A DNA stretch of 64,000 bases, taken from Parapedobacter pyrenivorans_A. Its GTDB lineage: Bacteria; Bacteroidota; Bacteroidia; Sphingobacteriales; Sphingobacteriaceae. The notes beneath the pieces were generated by a model. It was not told the DNA's origin and searched no databases. It was given only the letters and a program-made list of their open reading frames with translations. Both the position numbers and the translations under genes were made by a program. The stretch spans positions 149,356-213,355 of the forward strand of contig NZ_JBHEUZ010000008.1 of assembly GCF_041925275.1 (NCBI RefSeq), given 5' to 3'. Shown in pieces: positions 7,845 to 16,325 of the stretch. Position 1 is the first letter of the stretch. Each line of letters begins with the position of its first letter.

Positions 7845-9146
7845 ATGATGATAAGCCAAGTTATTTTCGCAACCGTATTATTAGCTGCCATCGCGTTAGC
7901 CACCTCCAATGCGCGGAAAATCATCGGCAACATCCGGATGGGTCGGGCCGAGCGCCGTGGTGGCCAACCTGCACAGCGGTTCAAGACGATGTTGCTGGTA
8001 GCATTCGGGCAGAAGAAAATGTTCAAGCGGCCGTTCGCTGCACTGCTGCACTTATTTGTATACCTGGGCTTCTGCATCATCAACATCGAGATGCTCGAAA
8101 TCGTCATCGATGGACTGTTCGGCACGCACCGTGCGTTTGCGGGCATGGGTATATTTTATGCCTTTCTCATTGCGGCTTTCGAATGGCTCGCCCTCGCAGT
8201 GTTGGTGGGCTGCGTGGTTTTCCTCGCCCGCCGCAACATCGCCCGCGTGAAGCGCTTTTCAGGCACGGAGATGACCCCGTGGCCGCGCACCGATGCCAAC
8301 CTCATCCTCGTTGCAGAAATACTGCTGATGGCGGCCTTTCTCACCATGAATGCGGCCGACCACAAACTGCAACTGCTTGGCGTAGCCCATTACACGGAGG
8401 CCGGTGCTTTTCCGGTAAGTGGATGGCTGCTGCCGCTGCTGCCGGATAACACGGCAACGCTCATGGCCATTGAACGGGGCTGCTGGTGGTTCCACATCGT
8501 TGGCGTACTGCTCTTCCTCAACTACCTCCCCTACTCCAAACACTTGCATATCCTGCTGGCATTCCCGAACACGTATTTTTCGAACCTATATCCCAAAGGG
8601 CGTTTTACGAGTATGGACAGCGTGACCAACGAGGTGAAGGCCATGCTCGATCCGGCTTATACACCGACTGAAACGGCGGTACCCGCACGGTTTGGGGCCA
8701 AGGACGTGCAGGACCTGACGTGGAAAAACCTGCTGGAGGCCTATACCTGTACGGAGTGCGGACGCTGTACAGCGGTATGCCCGGCAAACATGACCGGCAA
8801 GCTGCTGTCGCCCCGGAAGATCATGATGGATACGCGCGACCGGATGGTGGAGGTGGGTTCAACCATACGTAAGAACAAAGGCTTCCAGGAAGATGGGAAG
8901 TCCTTGCTTGACGATTACGTAAGCCGCGAGGAAATCTGGGCTTGCACCACGTGCAACGCGTGTGTAGAGGCGTGCCCTGTCAACATCAACCCGCTGGAGA
9001 TTATCGTTGAGTTGCGGCGCTATGCCGTGATGGAGGAATCGCAAGCGCCTGCCAACTTGAATGCGATGTTTGGCAACGTGGAAAACAACGGAGCACCCTG
9101 GAAATACGCCCAGGCGGACCGGGCCAACTGGGTTGATAATGGTTAA
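7845..9146 (+). CDS. Membrane-bound 4Fe-4S dicluster protein, heterodisulfide-reductase-related
   Basis: About 433 residues. The first ~250 hold around six membrane segments, resembling the NarI/HdrE-type haem b membrane arm. A ferredoxin-type domain follows with two 4Fe-4S motifs, CTECGRCTAVCP (from about residue 302) and CTTCNACVEACP (from about 367). I start it at ATG 7845 because the promoter lies just upstream. The next gene supplies CCG domains, so the pair resembles a membrane electron-transfer module (HdrDE or glycolate-oxidase GlcF type) moving electrons between the quinone pool and an unknown partner. The partner is not encoded here. Confidence 0.85.
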   Translation: MMISQVIFATVLLAAIALATSNARKIIGNIRMGRAERRGGQPAQRFKTMLLVAFGQKKMFKRPFAALLHLFVYLGFCIINIEMLEIVIDGLFGTHRAFAGMGIFYAFLIAAFEWLALAVLVGCVVFLARRNIARVKRFSGTEMTPWPRTDANLILVAEILLMAAFLTMNAADHKLQLLGVAHYTEAGAFPVSGWLLPLLPDNTATLMAIERGCWWFHIVGVLLFLNYLPYSKHLHILLAFPNTYFSNLYPKGRFTSMDSVTNEVKAMLDPAYTPTETAVPARFGAKDVQDLTWKNLLEAYTCTECGRCTAVCPANMTGKLLSPRKIMMDTRDRMVEVGSTIRKNKGFQEDGKSLLDDYVSREEIWACTTCNACVEACPVNINPLEIIVELRRYAVMEESQAPANLNAMFGNVENNGAPWKYAQADRANWVDNG

Positions 9147-9237
9147 TGGTTAATGGTTAATGGTCAATTATGACTAACGACGACTTATGACTAACGACTA
9201 ACGACTAACGATAAAAGCAAAGAGCAAAAAGCAAAGA
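9140..9237 (+). repeat. Heptad-period repeat, fourteen units
   Basis: Fourteen 7-nt units (98 bp) run without a single phase slip, the longest such tract in the window. The words change in blocks: TGGTTAA (three times, the first containing the stop codon), TGGTCAA, a transition, GACTAAC (three times), then GCAAAGA, GCAAAAA, GCAAAGA. The tract ends 3 nt before the ATG of the CCG-domain gene. Confidence 0.9.
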
Positions 9238-9240
9238 GCT

Positions 9241-10026
9241 ATGAAAATACCAACAATGGCCGAGCTGGTGGCCAAGGGGGAGACCGCAGATATTCTCTTC
9301 TGGGTGGGCTGCGCGGGTAGCTTTGATGAGCGTGCGCAGCGCATTACAAGGGATATATGCAGGATTTTGCAACATGTGGGCGTCCGGTATGCTATAATGG
9401 GTACGGAGGAGAGCTGCACGGGCGATCCGGCAAAACGGGCAGGCAATGAATTTCTCTTCCAGATGCAGGCGATGGCCAATATCCAGGTACTCGATGGTTA
9501 TGAAGTGAAAAAAATCGTCACCGCCTGCCCGCATTGCTTCAATACCATCAAAAACGAATACCCGGACCTCGGTGGGCATTACGAAGTAATCCACCATACC
9601 GAATTGATACAGCAACTGATCGAGGAGGGGAAGCTGATAGCGGCCGGTGGGGAATCCTTCAAGGGACGTCGCATTACGTACCACGACCCCTGCTACCTCG
9701 GGCGAGGCAATGATGTATATGAAGCACCCCGGAAAGCATTGGAAAGCCTGGATGCGCAACTGGTGGAGATGAAACGTTGCCGCAGCAACGGCCTCTGCTG
9801 CGGAGCCGGGGGGGCACAACTATTTAAAGAGCCCGAAAAGGGCAACAAAGACATCAACGTAGAGCGTGTGGAAGAAGCCCTCGAAACACAACCCGAAATC
9901 ATCGCCGCGGCCTGTCCGTTCTGCATGACCATGCTACGTGACGGCGTAAAAGCAAAAGATAAAGAGCAGGAAGTGGAAGTACTCGATATTGCCGAAATAA
10001 CGGCACGGGCGAATGGATTTCGTTGA
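9241..10026 (+). CDS. (Fe-S)-binding protein with two CCG domains, HdrB/GlcF-like
   Basis: A 261-residue soluble protein with two cysteine-rich CCG domains of the type that holds a non-cubane or 4Fe-4S cluster in HdrB, LutA and GlcF. The first runs over VGCAGSF, ESCTGD and ACPHCF. The second runs over YHDPCYLGRGNDVYE, CCGAGGA and ACPFCM. The CCG signature itself is visible only in the second (SNGLCCGAGG); the first has a single Cys at that place. It is the cytoplasmic partner of the upstream membrane protein. The redox partner is unknown. Confidence 0.88.
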   Translation: MKIPTMAELVAKGETADILFWVGCAGSFDERAQRITRDICRILQHVGVRYAIMGTEESCTGDPAKRAGNEFLFQMQAMANIQVLDGYEVKKIVTACPHCFNTIKNEYPDLGGHYEVIHHTELIQQLIEEGKLIAAGGESFKGRRITYHDPCYLGRGNDVYEAPRKALESLDAQLVEMKRCRSNGLCCGAGGAQLFKEPEKGNKDINVERVEEALETQPEIIAAACPFCMTMLRDGVKAKDKEQEVEVLDIAEITARANGFR

Positions 10027-10054
10027 CAATCCCCTTCTCGGAGATTGACCCTTA

Positions 10055-11383
10055 TCAATGCAACAACCAAAACATCACATACACCGTGGCCATGGCAGTC
10101 GTACCGATGATCAATGTACCGGTAGTATGCAGCTTGTAACCGATTTTCACCTCCATCTTGGTCATCTGGGTAAACACCCAGAAGAAGCTGTCGTTGACAT
10201 GCGACACCACTAACGACCCCGCTCCTATTGCTATAACCACCAAGGCCTTATCCAGCTCGCTTATGAAACCCAGTGCATCCATCAATGGCGCTGTTACGGA
10301 TGCGGCGGTAATCAATGCGACCGTGGAAGAACCTTGGGCACTTTTCAACGCCGCTGCCAGCAGGAAAGGGAGTAAAATACCGAGATTGGACGAGGTGAGC
10401 AGGTCGCCCAACGTGTTCACCACCCCCGAATTTTGTAATATGGCACCAAAGATACCCCCCGCACCCGTCACCATGATGATCGTTGCCGAATCGGTGAGCG
10501 CTTCGTTGACCCAGCCGTCGGTAGACAGCATCTGCTTGTCTAATTTTTTCGGAAGCAATAGACAAAATGCAAAACCGACCAGCAGTGCGATCACCGGTTC
10601 ACCGAAGAAGTCCAGAAATTGCCCCAGATATACCTGCCAACCCTCGGCCGTGAGATATGTGGAAAGCGACTTTCCGATAATCAATAAAATAGGAACGATG
10701 ATGGGTAACGACGAACCAAATAAACTTGGCCGGTAAGCATCGGCAACTTCTTCCGGTTCTTCAATCTCGCCCGGATCGATATAAACCTTTGCAGCCACCT
10801 TATGGGCAAAGAGCAGACCTGCGGCTAGGGCCATACCAGCGGCAATCATGCCGAGCCCCATCACGATGCCCAGGTCGGCATTGAGTATGCCCGCAGCCGC
10901 AATCGGCCCCGGTGTAGGGGGCACCAATGCATGGGTGCAAGACAACCCCAGGCCCAATGCAACAGCCGTACCTGCCAACGAAAGGCCAGCTTTTTTGGTG
11001 AGGCTCTTATTAAGCGACGAAAGCAACACGAATGCACTATCAGAGAAAACCGGAATAGAGATAATGTAACCGATAACACCCATGGCGGTAATTACCCGTT
11101 TCTTCCCGACAAATGCCAGCATATTGGCGGCGAGTACCATGGCGCCACCGGATTTCTCTAAGAATGCGCCAATTAAAATACCCAAAATGATGACCAGCCC
11201 GATTTTACCGATGGTACCGCCAAAACCGTCCTGTATGGAGCGGATGACATCTACGGAATCCATGCCGCTTACCAACCCCAACACGATACTGACCAGCAAA
11301 AGGGACAGAAAGGGATGCAACTTCAATTTGGTGATCAGCAATACGATGGCGGCGATGCTGAGTAGAATGGTGATAATGGCCAT
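10055..11383 (-). CDS. GntP family gluconate:H+ symporter
   Basis: A 442-residue inner-membrane permease with about 12 hydrophobic segments. GntP-family marks are LHPFLSLLLVSIVLGLVSGM near the N-terminus, HALVPPTPGPIAAAGIL in the middle, AAALKSAQGSSTVALITAASV, and VSHVNDSFFWVF near the C-terminus. GntP proteins import gluconate or related aldonates (idonate, fructuronate); the exact substrate cannot be read from sequence. No gluconate kinase is adjacent, but a GMC sugar dehydrogenase pair lies 1.2 kb away on the same strand. The 200 bp upstream hold no gene. Confidence 0.9.
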   Translation of the reverse strand: MAIITILLSIAAIVLLITKLKLHPFLSLLLVSIVLGLVSGMDSVDVIRSIQDGFGGTIGKIGLVIILGILIGAFLEKSGGAMVLAANMLAFVGKKRVITAMGVIGYIISIPVFSDSAFVLLSSLNKSLTKKAGLSLAGTAVALGLGLSCTHALVPPTPGPIAAAGILNADLGIVMGLGMIAAGMALAAGLLFAHKVAAKVYIDPGEIEEPEEVADAYRPSLFGSSLPIIVPILLIIGKSLSTYLTAEGWQVYLGQFLDFFGEPVIALLVGFAFCLLLPKKLDKQMLSTDGWVNEALTDSATIIMVTGAGGIFGAILQNSGVVNTLGDLLTSSNLGILLPFLLAAALKSAQGSSTVALITAASVTAPLMDALGFISELDKALVVIAIGAGSLVVSHVNDSFFWVFTQMTKMEVKIGYKLHTTGTLIIGTTAMATVYVMFWLLH

Positions 11384-11583
11384 AAAATGGTCTCTTAATA
11401 CGTTATAAAAGGTTTTCCCCGCAAAATACGTAAAAGAAGCCTGGCTTTTTTACAAAACTTGCAAAAAAAGCACGCTACTGGTTTCCGGTGGTGGCAGGCG
11501 CGCCTATCGCGACTTCAAACGGCAATACAGAAAGTCGATAACAACCTTCATTGTCACCCGATGACGTTTAAATAATCTAAGAA

Positions 11584-12408
11584 TCACGTTCTTATAAACA
11601 ACGACGGCACGGTGGGGTAATTGGCTATCGCCTTAGTGAGGCTGGGCCTGAATATTTTCTCGAAAAATGATTTGTGGGGCCGGGCAAATACCAGCAGGTC
11701 CAGTCCGTCCGCTTTGATCTCCTGGGTTACGGCGTTGATATCCACTTTCTCTACCGGCATAGCCCGGCACGACACTGCCCAATCCGGAAATGCCGCCTCG
11801 ACTTTCCGTTGCCACCGGGCAAGTTCTTTCTCGGGTGCGTTTTCGCCTTCTTTATAGAAATGGAGCATCGACAGGTGCGGCCGAAGATTGATTGATTGCT
11901 GTAGCGTCATCAACGCGTCCAGCTCATGGTCATCGTAGGCAGTAAAGAATCCTACCCGCTGAAACGAAAAATCGGGCGTATCTATCGGGACCACCAGCAC
12001 CGGTATGGGCGACTTCTTGATGACTTCATAGGTGGTGCTGCCCAATATACTTTCCGTAATATTGGTAACACCCTTGGTCCCCATGACCACCAATGAATTT
12101 TCGTTCCTTTTGAGCTTGTGCGTTACCACATCAATCATGAAACCCTTTACACATTCACCTTCGATAGCTACACCGGGGAATTGGTTGTTGAGCGTCTCCA
12201 CCAGGTGTTTCATCGCCGCCGCCGATTCGGTCTCCGCCAATTTGATCTGCTTCACACTATTGCCCTCCTCGCCGAAGCCGGCGTATAAGGCGATGTATAC
12301 ATGCAGCAATTGCACTTTTTGATTCGAGGCGCCGGCCAATGCACAGGCATATACGGCAGCTACAAATGCATTTTCCGAAAAGTCGGTGGGGACCAATATG
12401 GTTTTCAT
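11584..12408 (-). CDS. Universal stress protein, two Usp domains
   Basis: 274 residues in two tandem Usp folds. The N-terminal domain (about 1-145) opens with KTILVPTDFSENAF and carries the ATP-binding pattern G-2x-G-9x-G-S/T (MGTKGVTNITESILGST). The C-terminal domain (about 150-274) lacks that glycine loop and is probably non-nucleotide-binding. Such proteins respond to stress or starvation; no specific partner is known. It is flanked by gaps of about 200 bp with no recognisable gene, so it is probably monocistronic. Confidence 0.9.
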   Translation of the reverse strand: MKTILVPTDFSENAFVAAVYACALAGASNQKVQLLHVYIALYAGFGEEGNSVKQIKLAETESAAAMKHLVETLNNQFPGVAIEGECVKGFMIDVVTHKLKRNENSLVVMGTKGVTNITESILGSTTYEVIKKSPIPVLVVPIDTPDFSFQRVGFFTAYDDHELDALMTLQQSINLRPHLSMLHFYKEGENAPEKELARWQRKVEAAFPDWAVSCRAMPVEKVDINAVTQEIKADGLDLLVFARPHKSFFEKIFRPSLTKAIANYPTVPSLFIRT

Positions 12409-12604
12409 TCGAAAATAATTTTGTTCTTTACGGCCTCATGGAACCTGCATTTCCACCGCCTTTTTGTGTCAGGCACTGACAGGGCAGGTTTCATCTATTA
12501 ACGATTTAATGATAAGCGGCTATATGGAGCCCTTAACGATCAAATGTAGTCAAACTTAGCTAAAGTTGTCTTCATATGCAAATAGTGCCGCCCGGCCGCC
12601 TTCG

Positions 12605-13231
12605 CTACCCCCAGGGGCTCTTGAACCCATGCGCTTCCAGCACATCCGCCGGCACACCGTCCCACACACCGGGTCGGTTGCCCACGTAACCGATATCTTT
12701 CACCCCGATTTCGCTGGTAAAAAAGCCCGATGCAGTGAGATTACGCATCAAGCTGAAAAATGACACGCCCTGCGCCATCTCCGGCTTTGCTTTTGCGGGA
12801 TACGCGATCTCATCGACCAATTGCAACCGCTGGGTATTGTCACATTCCACGAAGGCGCTCCCGTACCTCCGCTGGCACTGCACATCCAACCATTTGAGTC
12901 CGCCGCGCATCGGCGTTTGGTAGGATGGGATATCTTTCACCATAAACTCGATAAAATCCGGCACACCTGCATCGGTGGCACTGCCCGATGTCCCGTCGGC
13001 AGGTATGATGATGTCTGCCAACACGCCGATGGTGGTCAATTCATGGGCCGAGAAAAACTGTTCCCCCGCCATCCGTGTGTTACGCGCATGCTCGATGTCC
13101 GTAACGCCGGGTAATTTCTCACCTACGGCGGTGGCTTCTTCTTTCGCTCCCTTCGGACCGCAGGAATCCAGTAGCAGCGCCCCGCCCGCCGCTGCGAGAC
13201 CGAGTGCCTTTAAGGAATCTCTTCTGTTCAT
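12605..13231 (-). CDS. Gluconate 2-dehydrogenase subunit 3 family protein, Tat-exported
   Basis: 208 residues. The N-terminus MNRRDSLKALGLAAAGGALLLDSC has a twin-arginine motif and a Cys at residue 24 in a lipobox-like setting, so it may be a Tat-exported lipoprotein. The body matches the small subunit of FAD-dependent sugar or gluconate dehydrogenases, which chaperones and exports the catalytic subunit. The catalytic GMC gene lies 16 bp upstream in the same transcript. No cytochrome c subunit is encoded nearby, so the electron acceptor is unresolved. Confidence 0.85.
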   Translation of the reverse strand: MNRRDSLKALGLAAAGGALLLDSCGPKGAKEEATAVGEKLPGVTDIEHARNTRMAGEQFFSAHELTTIGVLADIIIPADGTSGSATDAGVPDFIEFMVKDIPSYQTPMRGGLKWLDVQCQRRYGSAFVECDNTQRLQLVDEIAYPAKAKPEMAQGVSFFSLMRNLTASGFFTSEIGVKDIGYVGNRPGVWDGVPADVLEAHGFKSPWG

Positions 13232-13247
13232 ATCCGTCGTTGTTTGT

Positions 13248-14990
13248 TTATCCGATATTCAGTTTGTTCCGTTGTTCTAAGATGTACTCCGCCGTCCGCA
13301 TCGACAACGCAAGGATGGTCCATGTGAGGTTTTTATCGCCCTGCTGCACGAATGGCCCGGCATCGACCACGAACACATTCTTACAGTCGTGGGCCTGCCC
13401 CCATTTATTGAGCACCGATTTCTTGGCGTCATCGCCCATCCGCGTGGTTCCACCTTCATGGATGATTTTGCCGGGGGCTTCCAATCCATACGACGTTTCC
13501 GGTCCGGGCATCGGCGATGTGACAATGGCCCCCATTTCATGGAGTATTTCGCGGAATGTCTCCTGCATGTGCTTAGCTTGTGCCACCTCCTCATGGGCCC
13601 ACTTGTAGTGGAAGCGGAGCACGGGGATACCGTATTTGTCTACACGTGCGGGGTCTATCTCACAATAGTTATCGTACCGTGCCAGTGCTGTACCCCTGCC
13701 GGCCATGCCCACGCTAGCACCATAAAAGCGGCGGTAGTCGTCCTTGAGGGCCGCACCATACCCGCCTTGCTCACGCTGCCCGCCGTCTTTGGTGGGCACC
13801 AGGTGATTGACATGGGGCACCCAGTCCGTGAACCCGTAGGACGGCATGTGCAGTCCGCCGCCATATTCGATGTGATATCCCCGGGGGAAATCGAGCTTCC
13901 GGTTATCTTCCCACCACGGCGAATAGATATGCACGCTGCCCACACCGTCTTCATTGTACCGCTTCCGATCCAGCAACTGCGGCAGGAAACCGCCTGCGCT
14001 GGCGCCCGTGGAATCGTGCAGGTACCGCCCCACCAGTCCGCTGCTGTTGCCTAGTCCACCCGGATGCGCGGCCGATTTCGAGTTCAGCATGAGGCGTGCG
14101 CTTTCACAGGCGCTCGCCCCCAGCACCACCAGCTTACCGCGTACTGCATGTTCCTGAAGATCCCGGGTATCTACATAAGATACACCCGTAGCCCGCCCTT
14201 CGTCGTCGGTGAGTACTTCGCGCACCATCGCGTTATCGATAACCGTTAGGTTACCCGTTTTCATTGCCGGCATGACCAGGCAGGAAGAGGACGAAAAATC
14301 ACCGTATACGCGGCACGACCTGCCGCATTGGCCACAGTAGAAACAGGTGCCGCGACCTTCCACGCCCGGTAACGCTTCGGTGAGCACCGAGCCACGACCG
14401 GCTATAACCGGTACGCCAGCGCGCTCGGCGCCGCGTCTGATATACAGTTCATTGAGCCGGGGTTTTGGTGGTTTCAAGAAGATGCCATCCGGCTCGTTAT
14501 GTATGCCTTCTACCGTACCGTATATGCCGATCATCCGGTCGATACGGTCATAATAAGGTTTTATCTCGTCGTACGTGATGGGCCATTCATCGGTGACGCC
14601 ATCGGTCGGTTTAAAATCATCGGGCCCCATGCGCAAGGAAATACGGCCCCAGTGGTTGGTTCGGCCACCCAGCATCCTCGCCCTAAACCAGTCAAACGAA
14701 GTGCCTGCAGCATGTGTATAAGGCTCCCCATCGAGTTGCCAGCCGCCATAGGCAGCATCAAAATCACCGAAAGGACGGACCGTTCCCGCTCCGCGACGGG
14801 GCGACTCCCACGGCCACCGCATTTGCAACGCATCTTTTGCTGGATCAAAAAAAGGACCGGCCTCCAGCATCAGCACGTTCAGTCCGGCGTTGGCCAACAC
14901 ATAACCCGTCATGCCCCCTCCCGCACCGGAACCCACTACAATCGCGTCATAGACGGTCGGGTTCGTTTTGATCTGATAAGAAATCATCAA
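13248..14990 (-). CDS. GMC family FAD-dependent oxidoreductase (sugar dehydrogenase catalytic subunit)
   Basis: 580 residues. FAD-binding Rossmann motif VVGSGAGGGMTGYVLANAG (19-37), GMC signature around LGGRTNHWG (108-116), and the C-terminal HEGGTTRMG with catalytic-site residues near VDAGPF. Four cysteines, C216, C219, C222 and C226 (CFYCGQCGRSC), resemble the Fe-S site of FAD-glucose dehydrogenase and glucoside 3-dehydrogenase. It has no signal peptide of its own and would be exported with the small subunit. Substrate is probably a hexose or aldonate. The start could be 14990 or the next ATG at 14987. Confidence 0.88.
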   Translation of the reverse strand: MMISYQIKTNPTVYDAIVVGSGAGGGMTGYVLANAGLNVLMLEAGPFFDPAKDALQMRWPWESPRRGAGTVRPFGDFDAAYGGWQLDGEPYTHAAGTSFDWFRARMLGGRTNHWGRISLRMGPDDFKPTDGVTDEWPITYDEIKPYYDRIDRMIGIYGTVEGIHNEPDGIFLKPPKPRLNELYIRRGAERAGVPVIAGRGSVLTEALPGVEGRGTCFYCGQCGRSCRVYGDFSSSSCLVMPAMKTGNLTVIDNAMVREVLTDDEGRATGVSYVDTRDLQEHAVRGKLVVLGASACESARLMLNSKSAAHPGGLGNSSGLVGRYLHDSTGASAGGFLPQLLDRKRYNEDGVGSVHIYSPWWEDNRKLDFPRGYHIEYGGGLHMPSYGFTDWVPHVNHLVPTKDGGQREQGGYGAALKDDYRRFYGASVGMAGRGTALARYDNYCEIDPARVDKYGIPVLRFHYKWAHEEVAQAKHMQETFREILHEMGAIVTSPMPGPETSYGLEAPGKIIHEGGTTRMGDDAKKSVLNKWGQAHDCKNVFVVDAGPFVQQGDKNLTWTILALSMRTAEYILEQRNKLNIG

Positions 14991-15060
14991 TATGTCTATT
15001 TATAATTGTTTATGTTTAGTTCGCACATCTGTACCCTGCCTGCACCAACCCATTGGCGCC

Positions 15061-15093
15061 CAAATATAAAATTTATTGGCAATAATTGCCAAA
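15061..15093 (-). promoter_or_regulatory. Promoter of the GMC dehydrogenase operon with a 17-bp palindrome
   Basis: On the minus strand TTTG (15093-15090) and TATATTTG (15068-15061) are 21 bp apart. A perfect palindrome, TTGGCAATAATTGCCAA (15076-15092), fills the -33 side and most of the spacer, where a bound repressor would block RNA polymerase. The leader to the start codon is about 67 nt. No candidate regulator gene is adjacent. Confidence 0.7.
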
Positions 15094-15165
15094 GAAAAGC
15101 TAAAACGATTATCCTAACGGCGGACATAACGCACCACGGACAAACGCGGTGCACCTGGTAATTGA

Positions 15166-15744
15166 TCAGTAATTGGCCTTGAGGAAATCAGCGAGTTTGG
15201 CTACGGCAATGGCCCGGTGGCTGATGGCATTTTTCTCGGCGGAGGTCATCTCGGCGAATGTCTTCTGATGGCCGGTTGGCGTAAACAAGGGATCGTAACC
15301 GAACCCGCCACTGCCTTGGCGCCCGTAGCCGATTTTCCCGGCTACGGTGCCTTCAAAGAAATGCTCCTCGTTCCCTATGCGGAGGGATATAACGGTACGG
15401 AAACGGGCATCCCGGCCGGGTCTATCGCCCAACCGCTGCAACAGTAGATCGATATTCCTTTCCATATCCCGCGTACCCGAGTAGCGGGCGGAATATACGC
15501 CAGGTTCATTACCCAACGCGGCCACTTCCAGACCGGAGTCATCGGCAAAACAATCGCATCCATACCGTGTGTATAGGTAGGTGCTTTTTTGCGAGGCATT
15601 CGCTTCGAATGTATCGCCCGTTTCGGGGATATCGTCCACGCAGCCGATATCGGCCAGTGTACGGATGTCAAATTTATCGCCAACAACGGCCTGTACTTCT
15701 TCCAGCTTATGGGCATTGTTGGTAGCAAAGACCAGTTGAATCAT
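15166..15744 (-). CDS. rdgB: Non-canonical purine NTP pyrophosphatase (RdgB/HAM1)
   Basis: It hydrolyses dITP, XTP and related nucleotides to monophosphates, keeping deaminated purines out of DNA. 192 residues, normal length. Motifs: FATNNAHKLEEV (7-18), FADDSGLEV with the catalytic acidic residue, the SARYSG loop, and GGFGYDPLF with the later SHRAIA. Its ATG overlaps the stop of the upstream psi-like gene (ATGA), so the two are translationally coupled. Confidence 0.95.
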   Translation of the reverse strand: MIQLVFATNNAHKLEEVQAVVGDKFDIRTLADIGCVDDIPETGDTFEANASQKSTYLYTRYGCDCFADDSGLEVAALGNEPGVYSARYSGTRDMERNIDLLLQRLGDRPGRDARFRTVISLRIGNEEHFFEGTVAGKIGYGRQGSGGFGYDPLFTPTGHQKTFAEMTSAEKNAISHRAIAVAKLADFLKANY

Positions 15745-16253
15745 ATCAACAAACGTTTAATGGTGGTCCAGAAAATCTGCTTCTTCTCAGTGTCGACCAA
15801 TAGATCGTCAAAAGCGTGGGTATGAAAAACGGTAACGCCATCCTGTTGCGGCCATACGAACGATGTGCCAAGATTGACAACCACGCGGGGGTTAAAGAAC
15901 ACCGCAAGATCCGTAACCGACGGCGATGACGCTAGTTTAGCCAGGTTCACGACAGCCACATCATCCACAGCCAGTTTCAACGCGCCCAACGTTTTCACGA
16001 ACGCATCCATCGCCGCTCCCGACATCCACTCGTGCTGCTTTTCGTCGGTGAGGAATAAATAATTCCTCCTATTCTGGCCACTATAGGGAAATTGGAGCCC
16101 GGGCGTAGGCTTATGGTCGACGGAGACATCCATGGGCTCCACAGCCGCTCCCTCGATCATACTGCCCATTCCATCTTCCACATCAAAAATCGTTTCCGTC
16201 ATGAGGTAACGAAGCGCAATGGGGTCAACCGTATGTATGGTAGGCAACGACAT
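15741..16253 (-). CDS. Conserved small protein resembling DNA polymerase III psi subunit (HolD-like)
   Basis: A 170-residue protein of no certain family. The secondary-structure pattern is visible: strand YLFLTD (65-70), a helix (78-93), strand VAVVNL (99-104), strand RVVVNLG (123-129), a loop THAFDDLL (145-152) and a final helix KKQIFWTTIKRLL (157-169). This order, with 'asp-x-L-leu' then 'K-x-x-x-W' at the end, resembles enterobacterial HolD (psi), a uracil-DNA-glycosylase-like fold with no catalytic residues. The resemblance is by eye and unconfirmed. It overlaps rdgB by 4 bp and follows a heptad-repeat leader. Confidence 0.75.
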   Translation of the reverse strand: MSLPTIHTVDPIALRYLMTETIFDVEDGMGSMIEGAAVEPMDVSVDHKPTPGLQFPYSGQNRRNYLFLTDEKQHEWMSGAAMDAFVKTLGALKLAVDDVAVVNLAKLASSPSVTDLAVFFNPRVVVNLGTSFVWPQQDGVTVFHTHAFDDLLVDTEKKQIFWTTIKRLLI

Positions 16254-16257
16254 TTTT

Positions 16258-16292
16258 TTTGTTTTTTGCAGTTTGCTTTGCGCTATTTGCTA
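16258..16292 (-). repeat. Heptad-period repeat, five units
   Basis: On the minus strand, in gene orientation, five in-phase units read TAGCAAA, TAGCGCA, AAGCAAA, CTGCAAA, AAACAAA. They end 4 nt before the ATG at 16253 and match the GCAAA words at 9217-9237 and 24732-24759. Confidence 0.75.
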
Positions 16293-16325
16293 ATCCGAGT
16301 CATCTGCGTTCCGTCACCAAGCCAA

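Noticed and set aside
12409..12604. A small gene between the universal stress protein and the sugar dehydrogenase subunit
   Set aside because: Frames are short, without motifs or start context; I see only leader sequence.
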